Shown here: positions 33,601 to 43,499 of the stretch, one piece after another
How the letters are laid out: each line of letters begins with the position of its first letter
Position numbering within the stretch: the stretch's first letter is position 1
Assembly: GCA_016490735.1 (NCBI GenBank)
Contig: JAEMWC010000101.1
Location: 225,001 to 289,000 of the forward strand
From: Pachyseris speciosa
Lineage: Eukaryota > Cnidaria > Anthozoa > Scleractinia > Pachyseridae
DNA: 64,000 nt
Direction: 5' to 3'
Translations under genes and position numbers: made by a program
Notes under the pieces: generated by a model
Database searches by the model: none
What the model saw: the letters and a program-made list of their open reading frames with translations, nothing else
What the model was told of the DNA's origin: nothing

Positions 33601-35501
33601 ACAAAAATCGGAGTCACTTCTTCGCCTGCACTTTCCTCGGCTCAGGTCCTGCATTTCACTTATTCGCGAATAGTGTGAACGGAAGAAATTTAATTAGAGA
33701 AAAAAAATTCAATATCACTTACTTGTATTCGTGTGTGTGGCGAGCAACACATGGAGTCAAGCCCAGCACTCAAACTAATTTTCCCACATTATCCCTCCCA
33801 GATTTCGGTTCCTGGTAATGTTTGAGGTCTACTAAGTATTGTGAACAAAAAAATTAACCAGCTTTGCTTGGAAGTATCATTCCGGTGTGTGCTACTGCGT
33901 TGTGACAGTCATTGATATCATGAACGCTTTTTCTCCTCTCAACCAGGTTCGTTACCAAGGACCACTTTGCTTTCTTAAGTGTGAAAACCGACGCTTTTCG
34001 TCGAAATTTCGTCCTCATAAAAGTGAAGAGGAGGTTTGGAGTCAATTAGTAGATGGGGGAGCAACAGTGCTTGTTTGCCCGGGTGACCATTTCTCCATGT
34101 GTGAGTTTCCTCATGCTACCGTGACAGGCAGTATCCTAGCCACGGCTTTAGTGTTCAGCTACCGTGGGCTGTTCCCAGAATTCCTTAGGCCCAAAAGGAC
34201 CTTCAGCCAGAGGCGAGCCGTGGAAAAGCTTTGCAAAGGAGTTTACGTGTTCCTCTATGCCAAAAAAGGTAATAACAGTCTTAAGTATCCAAACGTCCGT
34301 CTCTGTGCCCTGTTATACAAGAATCGTGTATCATACTCAGTCAACTGCTTACACCATCCTCATGGTCATCGGCATCTTCATCGTCATCATCATCACAGAC
34401 GAGAATACTTTCTTTGCAGGAGTGTTTTACAGATTGCTATTATTAACAGTAGTAGTGACAACTTGTGATAGACGCGCGAGGAAAACATGTATGAATCGCG
34501 AGGTCATGGAGCTGAATTTAAAAATAGCTTCACGCGTGGCGTGACCACCACGTGTGGCGTGAAATTCAAAACTAGATTGAAAATATATAATTATTAGGGG
34601 GAATGGGGATACGCCCTCTCAGCTCATACTCTCTTGATTCTATTTAACTTTATTTGCAATTTTCTCCCAATTAAAGGAAGGAAGATGCCTCATTTTGGTA
34701 AGCTGCGTTTTGAGGAAGGTGCATGTAACCTTGAACTGCAAACAAAGACTGACGAGGGAGAAACAAACAAAGAGAAAGAGAAAACAAAAAAGATCATTCA
34801 TCTGACAGGTAACTAAACTAATTAACATTTCACCCTAAATCCTTTTCTGCTAGTTCACCAAATCATTATCCGAAAATGTTATGTTGACTTTTATTTGAGG
34901 TGTCACGTCATATTGGTGAACGCGCCGCTTCAGCAGTTAGTATATCTTTGTTAATTCACCCAAATTACGGTCACGCCCTAGAAGATCGTCAGTCCCAGTT
35001 CACTGAGAATTATGTTGAAATAATAAGGCTAATGACATCTCTGTTGGCAGGAAACGTCTCTGTGTAAAGGGACACAGATTTCATTAAACGTTTTAGTTTG
35101 GGGTAATGTCTTCTTTAACCCTGTTTTAATATGGACTCAGCTTGAAATCCGATCGAACGTGCTCGTTAAAATATCCTCTGCTTTTCTTGGAGCCAGTGTC
35201 GATCCCACTGGTGTTAAAAAGACGCTAGGTTACAGTTTGATTTGAACTTGTGAGAGTAATTATTTTCTATCGCGTTACAGACCTCCGCATAGTTCAACCT
35301 GGAAGGTTCGTTTCCAGTGCCTTGAAGTTTGCCGGCTACAAGCGAAGAGTAGGAGTTCATCGCAGTGGGAACCTGGGACATGTTGCTTCTGTTATAACAA
35401 GCAGACGTGTTTACAACTTGGAATTCACCAATTATTCAGATTTAAAAGCCTTTTACGATATGATAGAAGCTGTTTTTGGGGCAACATTGCTGTCGCGTTA
35501 G
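17308..35501 (+). CDS. RND permease-type I polyketide synthase fusion megasynthase
   Basis: Twelve exons on GT-AG boundaries: 17308-22935, 23331-23487, 24119-26573, 26892-27054, 27325-27603, 28217-28605, 29896-30195, 31222-31539, 33336-33566, 33947-34268, 34677-34808, 35281-35501. Phases agree at every junction, and domain motifs run across them. Total length is about 3,531 residues. Order: 12-TM Patched-like RND body, KS, AT, DH, psiKR, ER, KR, ACP, TE, PH-like tail. The RND-to-KS join lies inside one exon with no intron, so it is not a gene-model artefact. By family knowledge such synthases build fatty-acyl or polyketide chains from malonyl-type extenders on the cytosolic side. Membrane tethering and any transport coupling are inferences. 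One base appears to be missing in exon 3 near 24700-24720: summed exons are 2 modulo 3, and one extra base restores the frame. Expression is not shown by the sequence. Confidence 0.88.
19906..21198 (+). other. Module 2: ketosynthase (residues 867-1296)
   Basis: Starts LSIVGIGCRFPGA only about 38 residues after TM12. The nucleophile is Cys1041 in VDTACSSSLTALKL. The decarboxylation histidines are His1177 in EAHGTGT and His1218 in KSNLNHTES. The closing motif FGYGGSNVHVIL is intact. Length is normal for a KS of about 430 residues. The second histidine box departs from the usual N-[IL]-G-H-x-E: Gly is replaced by Asn. All three catalytic residues are present, so condensation activity is expected. 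Confidence 0.92.
21523..22440 (+). other. Module 3: acyltransferase (residues 1406-1711)
   Basis: KFVFMFGGQGSQW opens the domain. The nucleophile is Ser1501 in GHSLGEFAAACVAG, and the partner histidine is His1608 in RAFHSSHM. The AFHS form is like malonyl-type and FAS-type transferases rather than the YASH form of methylmalonyl-specific modular enzymes, so malonyl-CoA is the likelier extender. That specificity reading is an inference from one motif. A post-AT linker containing YPWLENSFWF leads into the DH. Confidence 0.88.
22681..24600 (+). other. Module 4: dehydratase (residues 1792-2089, exons 1-3)
   Basis: The first hot-dog half carries His1827 in LKDHALMQGGTVMPGAVYL. The second half carries Asp2007 in LLDACLQS, the usual D-x3-Q. 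YGFNYGPTFSII marks the start of the second half. The first motif is H-x9-P rather than the common H-x8-P, one residue longer between His and Pro. Both catalytic residues are present, so the domain is probably a dehydratase, but the spacing change could alter activity. Confidence 0.8.
22972..23233 (+). repeat. Two-copy tandem duplication in intron 1 (131-bp unit)
   Basis: A unit starting AACAATTGAGACTTTCGATT at 22972 recurs at 23103 with few changes and ends in the same TTATTCTATCCTTTATTCTAA phrase. The intron keeps its donor (GTACGT at 22936) and acceptor (GACAG at 23330), so splicing should not be affected. Confidence 0.8.
24601..26230 (+). other. Modules 5-6: structural psiKR and degenerate enoyl reductase (residues 2090-2635)
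   Basis: After the DH comes a linker (YEVQWIQEDL) and a region with VWGLRRTAALECTDVKVTTV, typical of the non-catalytic KR subdomain that precedes the ER in FAS-like synthases. No SAM-binding methyltransferase motif is seen. The ER follows from about residue 2342: GDEVCGFISSG, AKPVGLTREQASHIPACLSL and an MDR-type Rossmann region HEANRNPGPAAVLLAKTLG at about 2472. The usual LNFRDVM segment is unrecognisable, and the glycine-rich NADPH loop (normally GxGGVGxAA) is replaced by NRNPGPAA. The ER is therefore probably inactive. Confidence 0.75.
24695..24722 (+). other. Apparent single-base frame break in exon 3
   Basis: The reading frame entering exon 3 ends at a stop at 24727-24729 after LTCIVLKDSS. 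From about 24705 the -1 frame (FANELVEKLEDADCHVMS) carries the rest of the exon. Adding one base here makes the 12-exon sum divisible by three. No splice sites surround it, and no X-XXY-YYZ slippery heptamer is visible. An assembly or sequencing deletion is the simplest cause; a real disabling allele is the alternative. Confidence 0.75.
26401..27603 (+). other. Module 7: ketoreductase (residues about 2690-2895, exons 3-5)
   Basis: The nucleotide-binding loop AGGMGGLGFEV lies at about residue 2695. The segment GIVHSAMVLRDEFL follows, then PKIKG with the conserved Lys. The catalytic Ser2823 (FSSVTSVLG), Tyr2836 and Asn2840 (SSYSACNAFLD) are all in place with the normal 13-residue Ser-Tyr spacing. 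The Asp in VLRD is where B-type KRs have LDD, a weak hint of B-type stereochemistry. The domain is assembled across three exons in correct phase and looks active. Confidence 0.88.
27641..27762. repeat. (CATA)n-(CGTA)n-(CATA)n compound microsatellite in intron 5
   Basis: A tetranucleotide array whose central part (27686-27730) is CGTA, flanked on both sides by CATA. It lies 38 bases after the exon 5 donor. The symmetric core is consistent with a C-to-T change spreading or CpG-containing units surviving in the middle. Confidence 0.95.
28531..29834 (+). repeat. Source segment of the ACP-exon/intron 6 duplication
   Basis: From the AGCTATGGAGTGGAC that encodes the carrier serine, through the exon 6 donor, to CATTAGCTGGGCAA in intron 6, this segment is present again at 31754-33054 with only a few percent difference. 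The source copy is the one continuous with exon 6 upstream and intron 6 downstream. Confidence 0.85.
29298..29483. repeat. Fold-back of a dispersed repeat family (and copy at 32518-32703)
   Basis: An arm of about 50 bases starting GTAAAGCTTGTGGGATG at 29298 is nearly the exact reverse complement of the arm ending at 29483, with a spacer of about 80 bases. The same structure sits in the duplicated copy at 32518-32703. Related sequence in another arrangement lies at 54762-55312. Probably a non-autonomous mobile element with long inverted arms. Confidence 0.75.
30060..34150 (+). other. Module 9: thioesterase (exons 7-10, residues about 3084-3380)
   Basis: IKFFCVHPSH starts an alpha/beta-hydrolase fold. 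The nucleophile is Ser3173 in FLGGYSYGGVVAYEIASLL (G-x-S-x-G), and the catalytic His3355 is in CPGDHFSM. A variable helical lid, including QQLENYLKKLAVDSLQM and HFDWQPPA, lies between them on exon 9. This is the FAS/PKS type I thioesterase layout and would release the chain by hydrolysis or cyclisation. It is split by four introns. Confidence 0.85.
31709..33111 (+). repeat. 1.3-kb ACP-exon/intron copy in intron 8 with 48-bp direct repeats
   Basis: The copy occupies 31754-33054. A 48-base sequence starting ATACTTTGCAAAGATC occurs at 31709-31756 and again at 33064-33111 with one mismatch, directly bounding the copy. This looks like a target duplication. The copied exon piece still encodes YGVDSTRPLTLKMQ and has its GTATGT donor. 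It has no usable acceptor in the phase left by exon 8: splicing from the nearest AG would read into a stop within about 13 codons. Confidence 0.8.
34234..35501 (+). other. Module 10: C-terminal extension, PH-like (residues about 3403-3531)
   Basis: FAS normally ends at the TE, but here about 130-150 more residues follow over exons 10-12. The pattern is of short strands (GVYVFLYAKKGRKM, FGKLRFEEGACNLELQ), a charged loop (DEGETNKEKEKTKK), more strands (IIHLTDLRIVQPG, RVYNLEFTN) and a final amphipathic helix (SDLKAFYDMIEAVFGA). That is the order of a pleckstrin-homology fold. If so, it could bind phosphoinositides or a protein partner and give a second membrane contact. The assignment rests on pattern only. 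Confidence 0.4.
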
Positions 35502-37490
35502 AAATGTGATATATCCTCAATCGCCAAAATACCATTTAAAAAGGTGAATTGATTGGGGTGCCAAAGAAAGTCACCAGGCAGGAGTGTAAACTATCTACTG
35601 GAGTGTTCATTTATGCCAAGTTATGTAGCAGGAAAAACAGTTATTTTCAGTTTGACGTATTGTTAGTTTCGTGTGATAGTAGTGTCTAAGCAACGTATGT
35701 TTAGTCACGTATATAAATAGTATTTTAAGCTTTGCTAAAACCTTCCATCAACGTATTTTTAGCCTCGTAGGATAATACTTATCTTTTTTATAGCCTTGTG
35801 GAACCTTTCAGCTCGAATGTCGATTGGTGATCCAGAACTGAATCAACTGCAGAGATTGAAAATATCGATTAGCAATTGATAACTGGAAAGGACTTGGAAT
35901 AATCGTGGGATAAAACAGTGCTGCTTGCATCAAGTGTTTCATTCCTGACTCATAATGCAATTGCGTTATTGAAATGGACTCATTGAGCGTTCACGGGTTG
36001 CACTAAGAGGACGATTTCCAAATAATCAATGCAATATATATCACTTGAAGTACAATATAATTCCGGTAGTCAATTTTAGCAGATAATTCAAGATCTGCTG
36101 ATGTTTTCGATTCTCTTAATAATCTGAAGAAGCAGAACAACATTCACGTGTGAGCTCTTTATTGACGTCATCAAAGCGCTAATCAATATTTTTAACCATA
36201 GCAATCGATTTCTTGATCACCAATCATGAACTCATTCCATTTTTGAATGGTACGGCCACAGGTTTGGTAGTTATATCACTCAATCAACATAATCCATTGA
36301 TTTTTTTTAGATATGACCAATTTTTTGATTGATTGACTTTATCGTAATAGATTCAACTCTACAAAAATAACATTTAATTCTACAATGTAAATAGCTAAAC
36401 CTAGTTGATCTAGAACAGCTTGTTTAATAGGACCACCAGCCCACACTCGCTGTTGTGACATATTAGCCTAATATTTAAACCTAGATTGGTTGCTATTTAT
36501 AGCTCGCATGATCAAGAAACCTCTCTTGTTTATTTCCCGGTTATTTGTAGATGATCAAGTCTCGTTTTTCAAGTTTTCTGTCATGTGATCAATGCAGTTC
36601 TGTATATCTTGATTCATTTAGTTTTCCTTTGCTCTGTAATGTCTCGTGTAGGCACTGCATTTCCTTTCTGGAATATTTTTTGGCAGTTGAGTCAATGAGG
36701 TACTCGTTTTAATTCAATTATTGTTTAAAGAACTGGTCACTCCAGAAATCATGAACTGTTTTTAAGCACCAAGCACAGGCAGACCAATCTATTTGAGGAG
36801 GCGCGGGTGATATAGCGACATGGTATTTGATCTCCCGCATTTAGCATCCTTTGCATAGCTTGATGTCGCTTTGAGTTAAGCGATCGCGGAAACTTCTTCA
36901 TAAAATGCTGAATTTTCATCTTTTGACTCGAAATAATCATGCTTTGTAAGCTAGATAAATAAAGTTCACTTAGCGTTTAGCTATTTGTGTGGTACGCTGT
37001 GATTTAATGAGTTTTCACAGGGTCCATGCATCCAATCGTAGAAGACAGATTTCACCCTGGTAATACAAAGACATCATCAATTTTGACGTTAAAGGCTTTC
37101 AAAGTGAAACCTTTCTGAAACTCATATACCACGCATCAAAGCACTGTGGGCTCGCGTGGTTATGAGAGGTTGGCGGCTTACAGTGAATTTCCTCCTCTCA
37201 CTCGGTTCCAGGGCATCCTCGGGGAAGAGGTTTAGGGGGGAGCGCGGGCTTATTTCCCGAAAAAGTGAGCAGCAAGTTCCAGACGGACTAATGACAGCAA
37301 TCCAGATAAAAAAACAGCCTGCTCAATATGGAATGCAATATAGCCGCCGGTCACGGCGTTTTGACCAGCGCAATCCATTACCTTCTTCCGTTAACTAATG
37401 ATTTGTTGTACGTTTTTTACTTTGCTATTCATTTCCTTACTGTTAAGTGGTCCATTTATCATGCTGACGCGAAACTGAAAAGCTAAAAGG
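35502..37490 (+). other. 3' region of the RND-PKS gene, non-coding
   Basis: No ORF of note. The first canonical AATAAA I see on this strand after the stop is at 36958-36963, which would give a 3' UTR of about 1.45 kb. An earlier variant signal cannot be excluded. Sequence before the LINE at 37494 has no recognised feature. Confidence 0.45.
36958..36963 (+). promoter_or_regulatory. Candidate polyadenylation signal
   Basis: AATAAA in the context GATAAATAAAGTTC, the first perfect hexamer downstream of the fusion gene stop codon. Its use is an inference. Confidence 0.35.
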
Positions 37491-37493
37491 TCT

Positions 37494-38156
37494 ATGAATT
37501 CTACTGGAAAGGACGCCAACACTGGAAAAGACGCTGATCCTTCGAACACTGAGTTCGTTTCTCTAGCGACTCTGAGAGAGATGCTCCAGATACAGGAGCG
37601 GTTGTTTAAGAACATGCTTGAGTCATTTTTGTCCTCCGTAAATACAAGAATTGACAAGGTTTTCAAATCTGTCGCGGAATTGAAAGCAAACCTGGAATAT
37701 TCACAAGAAGATATCGACGACTTAAAGGAAGCTGCAGACGCCATAGACGACATGGACGAAGAACTTGAGGACATCAAACATGGCTTTCATAAACACGAAG
37801 AAAAATTGGAATACCTCGAGAACCAAAGCCGAAGAAATAATGTCCGTATAGATGGAATTCCCGAAGAAGACAACGAGACCTGGCTGAATACTGAAACAAA
37901 GGCGAAGGGAATGCTTCAGGAAAAGCTAAACTTGAGCTTTGAACCGGTGATTGAGCGAGCACATCGCACTGGAGCAAGATTAAGACCAGGTGCTGCTGAT
38001 GGTATCAACAGACGCCCAAGAGCCATAGTGTGTCGTTTACGTGATTGGAAGCAAAAGGATGAAATTCTTAGAGCCGCCCGAAGGATGAAACCGCCTGGTA
38101 TATTTGTGAATGAAGACTTCGCACACGAGTTTGGAAAAGTGGAAAGCGCAGCTTGA
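37494..38156 (+). pseudogene. LINE ORF1 (coiled-coil RNA-binding protein)
   Basis: An ORF of 220 codons. Residues about 20-120 form a coiled coil rich in Lys/Glu/Asp (SVAELKANLEYSQEDIDDLK...). Then comes LEYLENQSRRNNVRIDGIPE, the start of the RRM of L1-type ORF1 proteins, and a C-terminal part with VIERAHRTG, RPRAIVCRLRDWKQKDEIL and GIFVNEDF. The frame ends early at a stop near 38156, and flanking frames carry further fragments (LDKLKEAK), so the protein is slightly truncated. It lies 100 bases upstream of the EN/RT ORF in the same orientation. Confidence 0.8.
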
Positions 38157-38255
38157 TAAACTCAAGGAGGCCAAGGGAGCTGGGAAAATGGCATCTTTGT
38201 GTTGGACAGACTTGTTATAAAGGACAGACGAAGAGTAGAGTCCAGCTAAGTTCTT

Positions 38256-41200
38256 TTGTTTATTTACTTACTCCTTTATTATCCACTTAGTAACGATAAT
38301 ATGTCCCTCAATGCTTTACCGTTTAGTCAATTGGATGATAATGAATTTGCTGCGGTGATTTATGAATTCAGAAATGGACCTGTTCGTTTCGATCCTGAGA
38401 GACTATCAAACTTATCTATAAATCCTTTGACTTGTGATTTTGAACGGTTTTTAGTTCGGTCTGATGATCTGGACCCTGACATGCATTTCAATATTGACGG
38501 TAGATGTTCTTATTATGTAGAAGATAAATTTAACGACACTCTCCAAAATGAAACCATGATCAGTCTTGAACAATCAAACCATCTTTCATTTTTCCATCTT
38601 AATATTCGAAGCCTTTCCGTTGTTGGAATAACTGAAACCTGGTTACAGGATTCATCACTTGGAGTCAACATTGATGGTTGTAACTTTGTTTACAAAAATC
38701 GCTCTGCCAAATCGGGTGGAGGTGTTGGTTTGTATGTGTCAGACAGTCTTGATTTTAGAATTCTCACTGATATTTATGCTTATGAAGATGAGGTGATGGA
38801 ATCATTGTTCATAGAAGTCATTCGACCCCATGAGAGAAACGTTTTTGTTGGTATAACTTATCGCCCTCCTAATCAAAATGTAAATGATTTCGTAATTAGA
38901 ATGAACGACGTATTAGGGAAAATATCTCGGGACAACAAAATATGCTATTTAATGGGAGATTTTAATTTAAATTTGCTGAACAATCAAAATCACAACGCCA
39001 CCGGGGAATTCTTAGATGGTCTGTATTCTTATCTGTTTTTTCCCTTAATTACGCTTCCTTCTCGAATTACTTCTCACACTGCTACTCTGATTGACAACAT
39101 TTTTTCGAATCATGTCCAGCATAGTTATTTGAGGTCCGGATTATTAATAACTGACATTTCGGACCATTTGCCAATATTTTCCATTTCCCTTGATCATATG
39201 CGTACCCATCAACGCAAAGAGAGTTTATTTGTTGGCGACAAAAGCGAGAAAAATATCTTCAACTTCTTAGAGGAGCTAGATTTTATTGACTGGACTAACC
39301 TCGACGGGTATAATGATCCTAAAATCTGCTATGTTAAATTTCTCGAGCGATATATTTAAACTTTTCCCTTTGAAGAAACTGAAACGCCGCCTTCATCCGA
39401 GGAGTCCATGGATATCTCGGGGCCTACTTAAATCTATCAAGCAGAAAAATAAATTATACAAGCAGTATCTTTCAAACCCTTTTCCCCAGAGGGAATTGAA
39501 ATATACAACATATAAATTACTCCTTAAGAATTGCGAAACGCTTATATTACGATAAGAAGTTAAACGAGTCAAAATCTAATATGAGAGCCACCTGGCGTCT
39601 GCTTAATGAGGTTCTAAACAGCAAGAAATTGAGACCTAAACCCAACCCTGTTTTCAAGGTTGATGACCAAGAAATTTCTGAACCAATGGAGATTGCAAAT
39701 CGATTCTATTATTACCTCAGTAATATTGGGCCAAACCTTGCCAAACGGATTCAATCTGCCACTTCGCATAAAAATTCTGTTTTTGGTGATTTCCCTCAGT
39801 CTATGTTCCTAAATTTAGCAACTCAGGAGGAGATTGTAGACATTGCACGTAAGTCTCCGGCGGGAAAATCGGCAGGGTATGACAACATTCCCATGTCTAT
39901 TATAAAACAATCTATTAGAAACATTTCCTCTCCATTAACACACATTGTAAATCTCTCTATTATTCACGGTATCGTTTCGAATGAATTGAAAATTGTTCGT
40001 GTGGTTCCTGTTTTTAAATGAGGTGACAAAGCTCTCTTCAGTAATTACAGACCTATTTCAGTTCTACCTCGCTTTTCAAAGTTTTTGGAGCGAATAATCT
40101 ACAACCGTATCATAAATTATCTCAATCACTTCAATATCCTTTGTGATAATCAATATGGCTTTAGAAAAAATCGTTCCCCTAGCCTATCGCTTATCGATTT
40201 GTGTGACAAAATATCTTCTGCTTTTGATAGAAGAAAACATGCTATTGGAGTGTTTTTAGATCTTTTGAAAGCATTTGACACGGTAAATCATGCCATCCTT
40301 TTTGACAAACTCGAGCATTATGGGATCCGTGGTCTGGCACTAGAATGGGTAAAAAGTTATTTCTCTGAGAGGAAACAATTTGTCGAATTTAACAATGTTA
40401 GGTCTTCCCCACAGGGGATTTCCTGTGGGGTGCCTCAAGGCTCTATTCTTGGTCCTTTATTTTTTATCTTGTATGTTAATGATTTGAACAAAGCTTCCAT
40501 GCTTGATGCAATTTTGTTTTCTGATGATACAAACCTATTTATCTGTCACAATGATCCTATTTACCTTAATTAATACATTAAATAGAGAATTAAACAAATT
40601 GTCAACTTGGTTTGCCGCAAGCCGGTTTTCCTTGAATTTATCCAAGACTAATTTTATGGTATTCAAGCCTTGGCAAAAAAAAAAAGCAAGCGTTTGAATT
40701 TCAAGTTTTTATAAACGAGCAGTCTATCCTTCGTGTCTCTGAAACTATGTTCTTGGGTGTCTTTTTAGATGATAATCTGACCTGGAAACCTCACATATCT
40801 TTATTAGCTAGTAAATTATCAAAATCCATAGGAATCATTCATAAATCTAGGCTTTTTCTCTCAACTCAATCTCTCCGTACTTTGTACAATTCAATGATAC
40901 TTCCATATTTATACTTTTGCAATCTAGGTTGGGGTGGCACCTATAAAGCGAACCTTCAAAGAATTGTAAACTTACAGAAACGTGTGCTAAGAATAGTGAA
41001 CAACTCTATCTACGATGCCAACACTAGTCCCATCTTTAAGGAGCTTAAACTTTTAAAATTTCACGATATCCATTAGTTTCAATTAGGTTTTTTTATGTTT
41101 TCACTCAAGAACTCTACACTCCCTTCTAAATTCAATAACTTCTTCCAAATAAACAGTCAAATACATAATTATAATACCAGGAATGCCCACTCTTTTCGCT

Positions 41201-41349
41201 TCCCACCATGCAGAAAGAACACCAGACAGTTCTCAATTTATTTCCAAGGTCCAAAGTTCTATAATTCGTTGAATTCTACTTTAACTGGTTCGTCCTCCTC
41301 CGCTTCTTTTAAAAGAAAGCTTAAAGAATTCCTTCTTAGTACATATTAG
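38256..41349 (+). pseudogene. CR1/L2-like LINE ORF2 (endonuclease-reverse transcriptase), broken
   Basis: Starts with an APE-type endonuclease: LSFFHLNIRSL, VVGITETWL, SGGGVGLYVSD, YRPPNQNVNDF, MGDFNLNLL, and LITDISDHLPIF near the end. The first motif runs straight into VVGITETWL, so about 25 residues are missing. The RT follows with YRPISVLPRFSKFLERIIYN, QYGFRKNRSPSLSLIDL, GVFLDLLKAFDTVNHAIL, GVPQGSILGPLFFILYVNDL and FSDDTN, where Tyr-Ala of YADD has become Phe-Ser. Breaks occur near 39340, 39556, 40019 (TGA), 40572, 40697 and 41076. The order of parts is complete, so this was a near full-length insertion that has since decayed. Confidence 0.85.
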
Positions 41350-41392
41350 CTTCAGTATGGCTCAAATTAGATTATTAGATTAATTAAATTAA

Positions 41393-41446
41393 CGTGTGTG
41401 TGTGTGTGTGTGTGTGTGCGCGTGTATTGTGTGTGTGTGCGTGTCC

Positions 41447-41482
<36 letters not shown>
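41393..41482. repeat. (GT)n microsatellite
   Basis: GT-rich array with GC interruptions inside the 3' untranslated region of the LINE. Confidence 0.95.
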
Positions 41483-41484
<2 letters not shown>

Positions 41485-41659
41485 GTGAGAGAGCCCGCGG
41501 TCAAAGTTAGCCATCATAACCCCATATTGTAGTTATTATATCAAGACTAGTTTATCCTAAGTTGAGGAGACCTGACTCATTATAAGCCTCGTGGTTTCTT
41601 TCAGGTCTCCTCGCCATTTCCATCTTGTGTTGTAAAATGTTGCGTACATAGCAAATAAA

Positions 41660-41691
41660 GAATGAATGAATGAATGAATGAAAAGAACGTC
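41660..41691 (+). repeat. (GAAT)n LINE tail
   Basis: After GCAAATAAA come about six GAAT units. Short tandem repeat tails rather than poly(A) are usual for CR1/L2-like LINEs, so this marks the 3' end of the element that starts at or before 37494. Confidence 0.7.
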
Positions 41692-42307
41692 ATCTGCACC
41701 CTAGTGCCCCTAGTAGATTAAAACCAGAACTGCATGGGCTCTAGCATGGGCATATACACCGCCGATATTTTTTTTCACATATTTTATTTAAGTTTCAAAC
41801 AAAAAAAGAAGAAGAAGAAAAAATGCAGTCAAAAAGATCAAAAACAAAAACTCTTACAGTTCATTACTTAAAACTAACGTATAGTCAGTGTTACAATACA
41901 TTACCTACATAAGCTAGTTACAGGACACTGTTTACTGAACAGGAGAAAAACAAGAAAAGACTACAGTAATCAGGCATGGAGTACTAGATTGAGTAATAGT
42001 GCAGAAATGCTACTGGAATTGGGGAGCCAATAAATTGTTTTAAAAATTCCTACAGATCGTTTTCTGGAGACTACGGCCTGCAACACCTTCAGTTATTCTA
42101 GCTATTAAAAAAAAGGCAAAAATGGCTTCCATTTATCTGTCGATTTTGGATCTATCTTCTCAATTTGGTATGTAATCTTGACGAATCGTAAGAATTCTTC
42201 AAAACATGGAATGCATTCACTAAGCTTACTCAGCCAGATAAAGTACTTACTTAATAAAATGTAGAAGTTGATCTAAGCCAATGGGATAGCCAAATGCTCA
42301 GTAATTT

Positions 42308-42920
42308 AGTGAAGTGAAAGTAATAAGCAAAGGACCGCCAACGATAATGCTGTAAAACGTAGGATCTACAAGAGATCTAATCAGCCAAAAATTAAATCGA
42401 ATATACATGTAACAAGCAAGGCTGATACTACGTGAAAAAAGTTGACTTTGCGAGACACCAACATGACCGAGACTCGATAAAGTAGGGCTGCAACCATGGA
42501 CAGCTGTTTCGTCCTTATTGGGACTCATCGGCATGGTGTAGCAGATTTAAAAGACGCCAGCTCAATGCGAGCGCCAATAAATTGCACAATGAACCCGTTC
42601 ACGATATCAAGTTCCGTACCTTGGACTCTCTTGCCATCCGATCCACGCGTTGCCACACCACGTAGCCCGGATAGCAAGGAATCCAAGTGTCACGATGGCG
42701 TCTCGCAAAGAAAAATGTAGATTGGCCAATACCAATCTTAACATAAAAACACATGGACAAAACCATGCTAAAAATTACACAGCATATCGGATCTATAAAG
42801 ACCTACGGTCCAAAAAATACAGTGAAGTGAAAGTAATAAGCAAAGGACCGCCAACGATAATGCTGTAAAACGTAGGATCTACAAGAGATCTAATCAGCCA
42901 AAAATTAAATCGAATATACA
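42308..42920 (+). repeat. Exact 100-bp direct repeats 413 bp apart
   Basis: The sequence AGTGAAGTGAAAGTAATAAG... to ATATACA at 42308-42407 recurs without visible change at 42821-42920. Between them lies sequence containing ATGGACAGCTGTTTCG, also found in the dispersed fold-back family at 29.4 and 54.9 kb. The arrangement resembles a small element with terminal direct repeats or a very recent segmental duplication. No coding potential. Confidence 0.8.
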
Positions 42921-43499
42921 CTGGCCCCCAAATCCCAATTTTCATGGAATATGACCGTTTATTCTGTTGCAAACCAAACATTTGGCTTCGAACGCCCTCG
43001 GACAGCACCAAAAATATGCAACTTTGCCTTGAAGTTTTTAAGACAAAACATCCTCCTTTGCGCGACGTGGATAACGCTATTTGATTTCAGTTCCGCTCAC
43101 TGTCTGTAATTTCCGAGTTTGTGACCCAAAGGAATTCTGGGATATTCTTGGATAAAAGCCGCATAGGAGTCCACCAATTTCCATTTCAGATATTTTTTTT
43201 ATAAGTGTCGAGCCACCCGGTCCTGCTGACAAAATATTGCACCGATTGCATTATTTACAAGTAAAAACTCGCCAAAATTGCCATGCGAGGTCGCGGAATC
43301 CACTCAAAGAACGGCTAGGAACACAATTCGCCATAACTCGATCGAACAATCTTGGCGACCAACTTCGTGTGGAATTGCTTCTCACCTTTGTTTTCTTCCA
43401 GAGGATTGCCTCTACCCAGCAACTCAGCTTTATGATGCCAGGCAGGGAGCTTCTAAGGTGAGTAAATGACTCGAATAACACATTTATAAATCAAATACC

